64,000 nt of DNA from Shinella sp. UYSO24. Its GTDB lineage: Bacteria; Pseudomonadota; Alphaproteobacteria; Rhizobiales; Rhizobiaceae. The stretch lies in the NCBI GenBank assembly GCA_902167985.1, contig CABHNZ010000011.1:182981-246980 (forward strand), read 5' to 3'. The position numbers and the translations under genes were made by a program. The notes under the pieces were generated by a model. It was given only the letters and a program-made list of their open reading frames with translations, did not search any database and was not told the origin of the DNA. Below are positions 12,549 through 21,271 of the stretch, piece by piece (within the stretch, counting starts at the first letter, position 1; each line of letters opens with the position of its first letter).

Positions 12549-13192
12549 CTCAAGTCTCCCCAGCTTCTCAACGACATCCAGGTCTTGCGGTCGAGCCGGA
12601 ACCATTCGACGGCGATCATGCCGCCGAGTGCCAGGCTTTCGACCATGCCAGACCCCTGAAACTGGAAGCCGCATTTCTGCACGACGCGCTTGGACGCGAC
12701 ATTCGTGACCCGGCAACGGGCATCGATGTGATCGATATTGGTGCGGGTGCGAAAGGCCATGTCGACCAGGGCGTGGGCCGCCTCGGTGGCATAGCCCTGG
12801 TTCCAGTAGGGTTCGCCCAGCCAGTAGCCGATTTCGAGCGTGCGGCCATCTGCATGGGGTTCCAGTGCGCAGCAGCCGAGAAAGGCGCCGTTTTCACCAT
12901 TTGTAATGGCATAAACGCACTTGCCAATCCCGCCGTCTTTCGTACGTCGTACGAAATCGGCCGCATCTTTTGCCGTATAGGGATGCGGCATGCGCGACAC
13001 CATTGTCGCAATGTTCGCATTGTTGGCGAGATGGGAAAGGGCGTCGATGTCTTCTTCGTGGGGCGCGCGCAGAACCAATCTCTGCGACAACAAGACAGGG
13101 CAATCGCCTCTTAACCGCTCTCTTAACCGATCCGGCCTCAGCCGTTCTTCCGGCGGCCGCGATTGGCCCGCCCTTAATAATTCGCCTTGCAT
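12545..13192 (-). CDS. GNAT family N-acetyltransferase
   Basis: Intact 215-aa acetyltransferase, paralogous to its downstream neighbour: SQRLVLRAPHEEDIDALSHL, the cofactor region YWNQGYATEAAHAL and NVASKRVVQKCGFQF. I chose ATG 13192 because AAAAGGAGA lies upstream at a good distance; an upstream start at 13216 would lack this. A strong terminator at 13217-13256 separates it from rpmA, so it probably has its own promoter or depends on read-through. Substrate unknown. Confidence 0.85.
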   Translation of the reverse strand: MQGELLRAGQSRPPEERLRPDRLRERLRGDCPVLLSQRLVLRAPHEEDIDALSHLANNANIATMVSRMPHPYTAKDAADFVRRTKDGGIGKCVYAITNGENGAFLGCCALEPHADGRTLEIGYWLGEPYWNQGYATEAAHALVDMAFRTRTNIDHIDARCRVTNVASKRVVQKCGFQFQGSGMVESLALGGMIAVEWFRLDRKTWMSLRSWGDLR

Positions 13193-13216
13193 GTTCAGTC
13201 TCCTTTTCGAGGACAA

Positions 13217-13256
13217 GAAAAAAGGGGAGGTGGGTGGCGCCCCATCTCCCCTTTTT
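13217..13256 (-). terminator. Rho-independent terminator of rplU-rpmA
   Basis: Long inverted repeat: A6 and GGGGAGGTGGG on one side, CCCATCTCCCC and T5 on the other, around a GC-rich loop. It can act on both strands. It lies 64 bases after the rpmA stop and immediately before the GNAT gene start, so it would end the ribosomal protein operon. Confidence 0.85.
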
Positions 13257-13319
13257 CTGACTGAACCTTACGCTTCAGCCGGGTCGATGAGACGCCGGCT
13301 GTTTTAAAGCGCTGCCGGC

Positions 13320-13587
13320 TTATTCCGCTGCTTCTGCTTTCGGCATTACGGATACGAATACGCGGCCGTTGGCCTTCGTACGGTAGTTCACGTTGCCGGC
13401 CGTAAGTGCGAAAATCGTGTGGTCCTTGCCGAGGCCAACATTGCGCCCGGATGCCACTGCGTACCGCGCTGGCGCACGATAATGTTGCCTGCTACGACGG
13501 TTTCGCCGCCGAACTTCTTCACGCCGAGGCGCTTGGAATTGGAATCGCGACCGTTGCGCGACGAACCGCCAGCTTTTTATGTGCCAT
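13320..13587 (-). CDS. rpmA: 50S ribosomal protein L27 (two frame breaks)
   Basis: Large-subunit protein at the peptidyl transferase centre. Expected order of motifs is present but in different frames: [20 protein letters not shown], then [20 protein letters not shown] and [17 protein letters not shown], ending [11 protein letters not shown]. One A is missing from an A6 run near 13575 and one from an A run near 13440; with both restored the protein has the normal 89 aa. Two disabling deletions in a near-essential ribosomal gene are not credible biologically and point to sequence error. Confidence 0.95.
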
Positions 13588-13618
13588 GGGAGTTCTCCTT
13601 TAAACCGAAATCCTGGGA

Positions 13619-13930
13619 TTAAGCCGTGATGTCCGTGATGCGGACGACCGTGTGATGCTGGCGATGGCCACGAATACGCTTGGAATTCTGGCGACGACGC
13701 TTCTTGAAGGAGAGAACCTTCTTGCCACGGTTGTGTTCGACAACTTCGGCCTTGACGAGGGCGCCCGCGACGAACGGTGCACCGATCTTGGCATCGGCAC
13801 CAACGCCGACAACCAGGACTTCGTTGAATTCGATGACGGAACCAGCGTCGGCTTCCAGCTTTTCGATGGTGAGCACGTCGTTGGCCGCTACGCGGTACTG
13901 CTTACCGCCGGTCTTGATGACTGCGAACAT
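13619..13930 (-). CDS. rplU: 50S ribosomal protein L21
   Basis: Intact 103-aa protein of the large subunit that binds 23S rRNA. Typical start [14 protein letters not shown] and the conserved [16 protein letters not shown] segment near the C-terminus. First gene of the rplU-rpmA operon, 31 bases upstream of rpmA, with a leader of about 200 bases after a candidate promoter. Confidence 0.97.
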   Translation of the reverse strand: MFAVIKTGGKQYRVAANDVLTIEKLEADAGSVIEFNEVLVVGVGADAKIGAPFVAGALVKAEVVEHNRGKKVLSFKKRRRQNSKRIRGHRQHHTVVRITDITA

Positions 13931-14128
13931 TTGTTATCCTTTCATGTTCGTTCCGGCTCTTCCTCTTTCCTCTCATATCGAGAAAAGCGGCGGCCGTCTT
14001 TTTGCCAGTCGGGATGAAAGAAATGGGGGAGGGAAAACCCCACCCATCTTCCGGTGAAACCACCCTGTCGCAACAGATTGCGCCGGGCAGGCCAGGAGCG
14101 TGAACCTAATACGCCCTTGTCGCGTGCG

Positions 14129-14157
14129 GCATTACGCGAGGGACAAAAAGCTGTCAA
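14129..14157 (-). promoter_or_regulatory. Candidate sigma70-type promoter of rplU-rpmA
   Basis: On the minus strand, a perfect -35 TTGACA (14157-14152) is followed after 17 bases by TAATGC (14134-14129), a weak -10. Transcription would start about 200 bases before rplU. The region 13931-14256 contains no gene; the long leader could hold autoregulatory structure, but I see no motif I can name. Confidence 0.4.
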
Positions 14158-14256
14158 GAAAAAAGGATAGGAAGAGTTTCATTTCACCCCTTGCCAGCCC
14201 GATTTTTCATCGTTATGAGACACCCCGCGCTGACCAACGCGTCATCATGCTCAAGC

Positions 14257-14346
14257 GGAGAGGTGGCTGAGTGGTCGAAAGCACCGCACTCGAAATGCGG
14301 CATACGGGCAACCGTATCGTGGGTTCGAATCCCACCCTCTCCGCCA
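14257..14346 (+). tRNA. tRNA-Ser (anticodon CGA)
   Basis: A 90-base class II tRNA with CCA encoded. The acceptor stem GGAGAGG pairs with CCTCTCC, the anticodon loop CTCGAAA carries CGA at 14291-14293, a long variable arm (CATACGG...CCGTATC) marks serine, and the T arm contains GGTTCGAATCC. It decodes UCG. The 270 bases after it show no gene. Confidence 0.97.
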
Positions 14347-14617
14347 TAATCTCTCTGAGATCTGAACCCTTCCTACATCTGTTGAGCATTCCCGCTCCAG
14401 GCCTCTAGCGCCCATCTGGCGCGCGCGGCCTAGCTTCCGATGTCTGCCGCAGGCGGTGATTGCGTCTTTTCTATTTCGTCCGATCGGCGGGCAGCGTTTT
14501 TCCTAGGCAGGCTCTGATTCGTTGGTTATCGGAGGCGCGGGCGTCTTTGCCGACATAGATTATCGATCCCGGACGAACATCGTCAAAGGTCCATGCGGGA
14601 TCGACGCGGTTCCGGCT

Positions 14618-14948
14618 TTATGCCTTGGCGACGAGCTCGATGCCCAATGGGGCGGCGCCGTTGATGATGTCCAGCAGGCGGTCGATATTCGGATGGGCGC
14701 CGGGGCGGTTTTTCGCGTCGGCGGTGTGCTCGGCGAAGACCTCGAGGGCGTGGGTCGCGGCTTTGCTGTCGAGCAGGCCGAAACTCTGCTGAAGATACTG
14801 ATAGACGGCGAGCGAACCCTGCTTGCCGGGCTGATTTTCGATCGTCGCGACGATCTCATCGGCCAGGCCGATCAGGTTTATGCGGGCAAGTCCTTCGACT
14901 GACGGCAGGAGTTGCAGATTGTCCTTGAACGAAGCCGTAGTGGATCAT
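14618..14948 (-). CDS. Conserved small hypothetical protein (frame broken near the start)
   Basis: The readable body encodes about 100 residues, LPSVEGLARINLIGLADEI then ending NGAAPLGIELVAKA: an amphipathic helical, acidic, soluble protein. The ATG at 14948 has AAGGA at a good distance but lies in another frame; a two-base loss or one-base gain near 14920 would join them to a 110-aa product. I do not recognise the family. Its neighbours (a thioredoxin-fold protein and a tRNA) give no clue. Confidence 0.5.
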
Positions 14949-15037
14949 TGCCGGTTCCTTTTTTGTGGCGGTCTGGCGGTGGGCTTATCAGTTCCGGCTT
15001 GCTGTCGCCATGCCGCATCCGCCATCTTCCAGAAGGT

Positions 15038-15613
15038 TCATGCCGCCAAGAGCTTTTCCGCCCAGCTCTTCGGTTCGTCGCCGCTGCTCATATCTGCCTG
15101 TACAAGGCCGTTCACCATGAAGGTCGGCGAGACATGGATACCGTTCTGGCGGGCGTAGCGGCAGTGTTTCTTGATCTCGCGATCGAGCGTCGGCAGGGCG
15201 AAGGCCGCCTTGAGCGGGATGCCGCTATAGGCCTCGAGGCGCTCAATGATATCGTTTGGCGTCGCATCCATGTTGGGGCCGCCCGCGTGATGCTCGAACT
15301 CGAATTCCTCGCGATGGGCCGCGACTGCTTCAAGCACGGTCTTTGCCGCAGCCCTGCCGTTCTCAAGCGTCGAGGCGGCGATCACGCAGCGGGTGATGAC
15401 GCCGGAAAACATGTGCCAGGGCTGGGATTGCAGCCAGATGCGGATGGTGATCCGCTCCTCTCCCGCGATTGCCAGCAAATCATCCAGCTTGCGGAAAGCC
15501 TTGACCGAATAAGGGCAGGTCGGCTCCAGAAAGACTTCGAAAAGCGCCGGTCCCGAACCCCAGATCAGCGGTTCGGCATGCCATTGCGCAGAAGCGGTGT
15601 TTGTAGTCGTCAT
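15038..15613 (-). CDS. DsbA-like thioredoxin-fold protein
   Basis: Intact, 191 aa. The thioredoxin-4 type fold opens with ALFEVFLEPTCPYSVKAFRKL; the redox position is CPYS, so only one active-site cysteine is present. The C-terminal strand follows VSPTFMVNGL, with the cis-proline in SPTF. No signal peptide is visible, so it is probably cytoplasmic and may act as a glutathione-dependent or single-cysteine reductase rather than a disulfide oxidase. ATG 15613 is preceded by GGAGG at 7 bases; a TTG two codons upstream is too close to that site. Substrate unknown. Confidence 0.75.
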   Translation of the reverse strand: MTTTNTASAQWHAEPLIWGSGPALFEVFLEPTCPYSVKAFRKLDDLLAIAGEERITIRIWLQSQPWHMFSGVITRCVIAASTLENGRAAAKTVLEAVAAHREEFEFEHHAGGPNMDATPNDIIERLEAYSGIPLKAAFALPTLDREIKKHCRYARQNGIHVSPTFMVNGLVQADMSSGDEPKSWAEKLLAA

Positions 15614-15714
15614 CGTCAATCCTCCGAATCAGCCGGTCGTCTTGTCCCATCCCAAACCCGACAGGGGCGATTGTCCATGTCGGGTGGGTGATTAAACGCC
15701 AGGCAAGCGGCTGA

Positions 15715-16002
15715 TCACGCCTTTGCGATCTTGCGACGACCCATGGCGCGGAAGACGAGGAAGCCGGCGACAAGGCCCGTCATGGCCCATTTGACCGGCA
15801 AAGCATCTGCCGTTTCGCGGCGGATCGGCAGGACGGTCAGCGTGCCGGGGCTCGATTCGACGCCGGATTTTCCTTCCGCCTTGGCCTGTGCAATCTGTTG
15901 CGGCGAAACCAGCCATTCGGCGCCGCGCATCTTGTCGATCGTCATGAAACCGAAGCCGACAACCAGTGCGACGAGAGCGGAAAGCAGTACGCGCTTTGCC
16001 AT
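15715..16002 (-). CDS. Small membrane protein, unknown function
   Basis: Intact, 95 aa. Hydrophobic segments at residues 4-22 (VLLSALVALVVGFGFMTI) and about 68-85 (VKWAMTGLVAGFLVFRAMG) flank a polar loop of about 45 residues; the ends are basic. AAGGA lies about 11 bases before the ATG. Divergent from the LysR gene across a 256-base gap, so it may be that regulator's target, which is inference only. I do not recognise a family. Confidence 0.6.
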   Translation of the reverse strand: MAKRVLLSALVALVVGFGFMTIDKMRGAEWLVSPQQIAQAKAEGKSGVESSPGTLTVLPIRRETADALPVKWAMTGLVAGFLVFRAMGRRKIAKA

Positions 16003-16258
16003 GATATTGTAATTCCTTTCAATTTAGACTGTACGCAAGCGGCCTAAAGGATGGGGTCGATGGCTGCAAGCCCATTTGCCCGGCCGGCATTCGCCACGGC
16101 GGCAAGCGAGGATGACGGGCAAGGCGTAGAGCCGTGCTCAAGGCCTTCTCCCTCTTGTGCTCGGGAGTGACCGGCTCTTGCCGGTTGACAGCTCATCTCC
16201 ATCGGGCTTTCACCATGGTCGTGACTTGGACCATGGCTTGGGCACTGAAGGGGTTTTG

Positions 16259-17163
16259 ATGGATCGGCTTGATTGCGACAGGATGTTCGTGGCGGTCATC
16301 GACGGCGGCAGTTTTGCGTCGGCCGCGGCCCGGCTCGGCACCAGCAGCGGGCAGGCGTCGAAGCTCATCTCGCGGCTTGAGGCAGAACTCGGCGTACAGC
16401 TTCTGACACGCACGACGCGGGCGCTTTCGCTGACGGAGGCGGGGCGCGCCTATCTGGCCGGTATCCGTCCATTGCTTGATGATTTCGATGCGCTCGATGC
16501 GGCGGTGCGCAATGCCTCGGGCGCACCCTCCGGCCGGTTGCGCATCAGCGCGCCGGTATCCTTTGGCACGACACGGCTTGCGCCCGTGCTTCTCGATTCG
16601 CCCGCGCCTATGGGGATATCGAGCTCGATGTTCATTTCTCCGATCGGGTCGTCAACCTGATCGACGAGGGCTATGATGCGGCGGTTCGTATCGGCAGGCC
16701 CTATGACAGTTCTCTCGTGGCGCGAAAGCTCTGCGATTCGCGGGTGATCGTTGCGGCGGCGCCGGATTATCTTGCGCAGCGCGGTGCACCCGCATCGCCG
16801 CTCGATCTTGCAGCGCATGACTGCATCATCGACACGAATTTTCGCGAAGCGCTGCGCTGGCGTTTTCGTCAGGCCAATGGCGAGGATCTCGTCGTGCCCG
16901 TCAGCGGGCGATTGCAGTTTTCCAACGCGGAGGCCTGTCTTTCGGCGGCGCTGGCCGGGCTCGGGATTGCTCGCCTGCCGTCGTTCATTGCCGGGCCATT
17001 GCTGAAAGAAGGGCGGCTTCAACCGCTGTTTTCCTCGATGGAGGAAGACCGTTTCGGTATTTTCGTACTCTACCCGCCGGCGCGGCATCTGGCGCTCAAG
17101 GTGCGCGTGCTTGTCGATTTTCTTGCTGACGCCTTCAAGGGGAAGCCTGCCTGGGATCCATGA
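16259..17163 (+). CDS. LysR-family transcriptional regulator (frame broken near 16594)
   Basis: N-terminal winged helix-turn-helix (residues 5-62: GGSFASAAARLGTSSGQASK, LGVQLLTRTTRALSLTEAG) and C-terminal inducer-binding domain (DIELDVHFSDRVVNLIDEGY, GLGIARLPSFIAG). A T lost from GATTTCGC near 16594 splits it; repaired length is 301 aa. Of the AaeR/DhcR-like subgroup that often controls a divergent or adjacent redox or transport gene; the neighbours are a small membrane protein and a DoxX gene. Confidence 0.88.
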
Positions 17164-17326
17164 GATGCGCATTGAAACGGGCGATAACGTCAAGGAGCGG
17201 CTACTGCCTTGTTGCGGATAATTGATTCCGAAATGGAAACTATCCTCCTTTCTTGGTGCCGATAATATCCTCTGCGGAATTGATGCATGATTGCCTCAGT
17301 CATTCTCAAATCCGGAAACGATATCC

Positions 17327-17737
17327 ATGACCGATAGCCGCACAGCGCCTTACGCCGCTCTTCTTCTTCGCCTCAGCCTGGGCATTCTCTTTCTTGCTCA
17401 TGCCGGCCTGAAGATCTTCGTCTTCACACCGGCCGGCACGGCCGGCTTTTTCGCCTCGCTCGGCCTGCCGGGCTGGCTTGCCTATGTCACCATGGCCTGG
17501 GAAGTCATCGGCGCGGTCGCACTCATCCTCGGTGTCTTCCCGCGGCTCGTGGCGATCGTCATGATCCCGGTTCTGCTCGGCGCGATCTTCACCGTGCATG
17601 GCCATGCCGGCTTCTTCTTCAACAATCCGAATGGCGGCTGGGAATTTCCGGCTTTCTGGATCATCGGCCTGATCGCCCTGGCGCTGATCGGTGATGGCGC
17701 CTATGCGGTGAAGCCGACGACTTCGGCACGCGCCTGA
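17327..17737 (+). CDS. DoxX family membrane protein
   Basis: Intact, 136 aa with four predicted membrane segments (about residues 8-28, 45-65, 68-88, 105-125). LRLSLGILFLAHAGLKIF and GAIFTVHGHAGFFFNNPNGG are typical of DoxX/YphA-like proteins, which are linked to thiosulfate or redox stress in other organisms. Its role here is not established. ATG 17327 has GGAA upstream. It is followed by a perfect 12-bp hairpin and then the glutathionyl-hydroquinone reductase gene, suggesting a redox-related pair. Confidence 0.85.
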   Translation: MTDSRTAPYAALLLRLSLGILFLAHAGLKIFVFTPAGTAGFFASLGLPGWLAYVTMAWEVIGAVALILGVFPRLVAIVMIPVLLGAIFTVHGHAGFFFNNPNGGWEFPAFWIIGLIALALIGDGAYAVKPTTSARA

Positions 17738-17767
17738 TCGTCGACAGACGACTTCGCTGCCTCGCGA

Positions 17768-17795
17768 CGCCCGATGATGGTGTCATCATCGGGCG
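17768..17795 (+). terminator. Perfect 12-bp inverted repeat after the DoxX gene
   Basis: CGCCCGATGATG and CATCATCGGGCG pair perfectly around the tetraloop GTGT, 31 bases after the DoxX stop. There is no T-run, so it may be a Rho-assisted terminator, an mRNA-stabilising hairpin or a palindromic operator for the following gene, whose ATG is 25 bases away. Confidence 0.5.
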
Positions 17796-17819
17796 ACTGC
17801 ATAAAGAGTGAGATCAGAC

Positions 17820-18797
17820 ATGCTTGTAGATGGAAAATGGACGGCGGACTGGCACCCGGTTCAGGCAACAGATGCCAAGGGTGGTTTCGTTCGGCAGATT
17901 TCGGGTTTTCGCAACTGGGTGACACCGGATGGCGAGGCGGGGCCGACGGGTGAAGCCGGGTTCAAGGCCGAGGCCGGGCGCTATCATCTCTATGTCGCGC
18001 TGATCTGTCCCTGGGCATCGCGTACGCTGATCGGCCGCAAGCTGAAGAAACTCGAAGATGTCATCTCGGTTTCCGTGGTCGAGCCGCAGCTTGGTGCCGA
18101 GGGCTGGCGCTTCGGCGATTATCCGGGTGCCGATCGCGACACGCTCAACGATGCCACCTACATGCACCAGATCTATACGATGGCCGATCCGCATTATACC
18201 GGCCGCGCCACAGTGCCGGTGCTTTGGGACAAGCATCGCCGGACGATCGTCAACAACGAGTCCGCCGATATCCTGCGCATGCTCAACAGCGGCTTTGGCG
18301 CCCTTGCGGATGATACGTTCGATCTCTATCCGGCCGATCTTGCAGCCGGCATCGATGCGCTCAATGCCGAGATCTATCCGAAGCTCAACAACGGCGTCTA
18401 TCGCACCGGCTTTGCCACGACGCAGGTGGCCTATGAAGAAGCTTTCGCCGATGTCTTCTCCATGCTGGAGGCGCTTGAAGCCCGGCTTGCAAATGGCGGG
18501 CCCTATCTCTTCGGCGATCGTCTGACGGAGGCCGATGTCCGGCTGTTCGTTACGCTCGTGCGTTTCGATGCGGCCTATCACGGGCTCTTCAAGTGCAATC
18601 TGCGTCGCCTCGTCGATTATCCGGCGCTGAACAGCTACCTCAAGCGGGTGCTTGCGCTGCCCGGCGTGCGCGAGACGGTCAGCATCGATCACATCAAGCA
18701 GGGCTATTATTCGATCAAGGCACTCAACCCGAATGGTATCGTGCCGGTGGGCCCGTTCCTTGAAGAGCTGGACGAGGTTTTCGTCGCAAAGGCGTGA
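17820..18797 (+). CDS. Glutathionyl-hydroquinone reductase (YqjG/xi-class GST)
   Basis: Intact, 325 aa. Removes glutathione from glutathionyl-hydroquinones, protecting against quinone stress. The catalytic motif CPWA is present with Cys at position 63, the same number as in E. coli YqjG, when counted from ATG 17820; that is why I prefer it to a GTG four codons upstream. The thioredoxin-like domain (to about 165) contains VPVLWD and NNESADI; the helical C-terminal domain carries GDRLTEADVRLFVTLVRFD. Cytoplasmic. Confidence 0.93.
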   Translation: MLVDGKWTADWHPVQATDAKGGFVRQISGFRNWVTPDGEAGPTGEAGFKAEAGRYHLYVALICPWASRTLIGRKLKKLEDVISVSVVEPQLGAEGWRFGDYPGADRDTLNDATYMHQIYTMADPHYTGRATVPVLWDKHRRTIVNNESADILRMLNSGFGALADDTFDLYPADLAAGIDALNAEIYPKLNNGVYRTGFATTQVAYEEAFADVFSMLEALEARLANGGPYLFGDRLTEADVRLFVTLVRFDAAYHGLFKCNLRRLVDYPALNSYLKRVLALPGVRETVSIDHIKQGYYSIKALNPNGIVPVGPFLEELDEVFVAKA

Positions 18798-18951
18798 CTT
18801 CGATAGGAGCGGCCGCAATTGCGGTTGAAAATATCCCGGTTCTGCCCGACATATCGCCGGGGAAGGCCGGGATGGCCCTGGCACCTTTCCCATGCGATCG
18901 GGACACGCGGCACGAAGCCGCCTGCCGGCCGCCGGTTGCAGGGAGCGGTTG

Positions 18952-19833
18952 ATGCAGGTTGTGAGATTGACGGAGGCCGAGTGGCAGCGGGTGCTGGCTT
19001 GCAGGCTGACCGGCACATTGCCGCACACATCACCCGACACATTATCCCCGGGGGCTGATCGCGCCGATAGCCCATCCCCTATAGCCACGGCCATACCGAC
19101 CGCCGCGTCCGATCTCTATGGCCGGATGGCGGCGGCGCGAGCTCCTTTCGTGCTTGCCCAGGTGGGCCAATCGCTTGATGGGCGTGTTGCGACGCCGACC
19201 GGCGATGCGCAGGATGTTTCCGGTGCCGATGGAATTGCGCATCTGCATCGATGTCGCGCTTTGGTCGATGCCGTGATTGTCGGTGTCGGCACTGTGGTTG
19301 CCGATAATCCGAGCCTCTCCGTGCGTGCCGTCGATGGCCCGAACCCTGTCCGGGTGGTCATCGACTGCAATGGCCGCATGCCGCGCGATGCCAAGATGCT
19401 GGGCGATGGCGGGGCGCCCGTCATCGTCATGCAGGCCGGGGACGTGACGCCTGATGGCGATTTCGAGAGATGTATCCTGCCGCGTCGCGCCGATGGCGGC
19501 GGCTTTCACCCGTCCGATATCATTGCCGCTCTTCATGCCCGCGGGCTGACACGCCTTCTCGTCGAAGGCGGCGCCACCACGATTTCCCGCTTCATGGAAG
19601 AGGGTGTCGTCGACCGTCTGCATGTGTCGATCGCGCCGATCATCATCGGTTCGGGGCCAAGCGGCATCCGCCTGCCGCCGATCGACAAGTTGTCTGAGGC
19701 GCGTCGGCCCAATGTGACCGTCTACAATATCGGCAGCGATATCGTCTTCGACTGCGATCTGCGCGGTGAAGCGTCGGCTCCGGTTGCCACGCGCTGCAAC
19801 GAGCGGCCCGTGGAGCTGGCCGGGTCGGACTGA
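18952..19833 (+). CDS. RibD C-terminal-domain (dihydrofolate reductase fold) reductase
   Basis: Intact, 293 aa. Residues about 65-280 match the RibD-C/bacterial DHFR-like fold: VLAQVGQSLDGRVAT, VGVGTVVADNPSL, LLVEGGATTISRFMEEGVVD and APIIIGSG. No deaminase domain (HAE/PCxxC) is present, so it is a stand-alone NADPH-type reductase, with 60 low-complexity residues in front. GGGAG precedes the ATG. It may act on a flavin-pathway pyrimidine or another substrate. The adjacent cobalamin cluster suggests, without proof, supply of flavin for 5,6-dimethylbenzimidazole. Confidence 0.75.
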   Translation: MQVVRLTEAEWQRVLACRLTGTLPHTSPDTLSPGADRADSPSPIATAIPTAASDLYGRMAAARAPFVLAQVGQSLDGRVATPTGDAQDVSGADGIAHLHRCRALVDAVIVGVGTVVADNPSLSVRAVDGPNPVRVVIDCNGRMPRDAKMLGDGGAPVIVMQAGDVTPDGDFERCILPRRADGGGFHPSDIIAALHARGLTRLLVEGGATTISRFMEEGVVDRLHVSIAPIIIGSGPSGIRLPPIDKLSEARRPNVTVYNIGSDIVFDCDLRGEASAPVATRCNERPVELAGSD

Positions 19834-19860
19834 GCGTCTTACAGGCCGCAGGAAACCCAC

Positions 19861-19935
19861 TGGTCAGGAGAGGTTGGTCAGACGACTTTGGTCGGGGCCG
19901 TCGTCTCAAGTCCTCCTGGTCGAAGCCATCTGGTC
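19861..19935. repeat. Interspersed TGGTC motif tract
   Basis: TGGTC occurs five times in 75 bases (19861, 19875, 19889, 19917, 19931) in the gap between the RibD-C gene and the end of cobB, with ACTCGTCAAG following. It looks like a decayed or imperfect short tandem repeat. No gene lies in it. Confidence 0.45.
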
Positions 19936-19981
19936 AAGCCCACTCGTCAAGACAGCGCAATGGCGTGGAAAAACGCGCCCG

Positions 19982-21271
19982 TCACCCTTCCACGCGGCCG
20001 CCGGTCATGGCTGCACGGCCTTCCAGCGGCTTGCCTGTACCATCCGCCATTGTCGCATAGGCATCGTCGCTGCCGGGGTCCGTGACGCTGGCATAGTGAA
20101 ACTCATGGCCGCGGATTTCCGTGCCGACGTGCCCCATAGCACCATCCGCCAGCAGGGTCGCCCGGCGATAGCCGAGGTTCATCTTCCGCTTGGCAAAGCT
20201 CGTCTTGTGCGAAAGAAGCCCGGTCATGGCATGGGTCACGCCATCGGCATCCTCCAGCGCCTCGCCGAGCACCATGTAGCCGCCGCATTCGCCATGGACC
20301 AGTCTGGTTTCGGCAAAGTCTTTCAGGCCGGCGCGGAATTTTGACGCTGCTGCCAGCTTGCCCGCATGCAGTTCCGGGTAGCCGCCGGGCAGCCAGCAGA
20401 GATCGCAATCGGCAGGCGGCGCCTCGTCGGCAAGCGGCGAGAAGGGGATGATCTCGGCGCCCATCTTGCGCCATTCGCGCTTCAGATGCGGGTAGAGGAA
20501 GGTGAAAGCGGCATCCTCGGCCAGTGCGATGCGCTGGCCGGGCGGGGGCAGGGCCTTATCGGTCGTGCCATGCGGCATGTCGAGCGGCCGGGCTGCGGCG
20601 AAAATCGCATCGAGATCGAGCGAGCGCTCCATCGCGTCGGCCAGCCGGTCGATATGGGCATCCATTTCCGGATGCTCGCTTGCCTGTACGAGACCAAGAT
20701 GGCGTTCTGGCAGGGTGAGTGTCGGGTCACGCAGCACGGTGCCGGCAACCGTCAGGCCGATCGCCTCGATCGCGTCGCCGGACAGTTTTCGATGGCGTTC
20801 GCTGCCGGCGCGATTGAGGATGCAGGCGGCGATCTTCACGCCCGGATCGTAATGGGCAAAGCCGTAAGCGATCGCTGCTGCCGTCTGCGACTGGCCGGAG
20901 ACGTCGAGGACCAGAAGAACCGGAATGCCGAAGAGGCGGGCAAGATCGGAGGCGGCGCCGGAACGGTTGGGCTCGCCGAGAATGCCGTCGAACAGGCCCA
21001 TCGCGCTCTCGATCAGCACGAGTTCGGCACCATCCGCCTGCTCATTGGCGAGATGGCGCAGGAGATCCGGCGCCATGGCCCAGCTGTCGAGGTTGAGGCC
21101 CGGTTCGCCCGTCGCTGCCGCATGGAAGCCGGGGTCGATATAGTCCGGTCCGGTCTTGATGCCGCGCACTTTTATGCCGCGCCGCTGGAAGGCGCGCAGG
21201 AGGCCGATCGTGACGCTGGTCTTGCCGGAGCCGGAGCGCGGCGCGCCGATGATGATCGCCCGGGCGCTCAT
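19982..21271 (-). CDS. cobB: Cobyrinic (hydrogenobyrinic) acid a,c-diamide synthase CobB
   Basis: Glutamine- and ATP-dependent amidation of the a and c side chains of hydrogenobyrinate. Intact, 429 aa. N-terminal dethiobiotin-synthetase-like domain with P-loop GAPRSGSGKTSVT and KTGPDYIDPGFH; C-terminal class I glutaminase domain with the nucleophile Cys in HGECGGYMVLG and the late His in GHEFHYASV. Its ATG overlaps the cobA stop (ATGA), so cobA-cobB are co-translated. Last minus-strand gene of the cobalamin cluster. Confidence 0.96.
   Translation of the reverse strand: MSARAIIIGAPRSGSGKTSVTIGLLRAFQRRGIKVRGIKTGPDYIDPGFHAAATGEPGLNLDSWAMAPDLLRHLANEQADGAELVLIESAMGLFDGILGEPNRSGAASDLARLFGIPVLLVLDVSGQSQTAAAIAYGFAHYDPGVKIAACILNRAGSERHRKLSGDAIEAIGLTVAGTVLRDPTLTLPERHLGLVQASEHPEMDAHIDRLADAMERSLDLDAIFAAARPLDMPHGTTDKALPPPGQRIALAEDAAFTFLYPHLKREWRKMGAEIIPFSPLADEAPPADCDLCWLPGGYPELHAGKLAAASKFRAGLKDFAETRLVHGECGGYMVLGEALEDADGVTHAMTGLLSHKTSFAKRKMNLGYRRATLLADGAMGHVGTEIRGHEFHYASVTDPGSDDAYATMADGTGKPLEGRAAMTGGRVEG

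Noticed and set aside
17814..19094. A 426-codon minus-strand open frame across the hydroquinone reductase and RibD-C genes
   Set aside because: Antisense shadow of two recognised genes; composition is His/Arg/Ile-rich nonsense without motifs.
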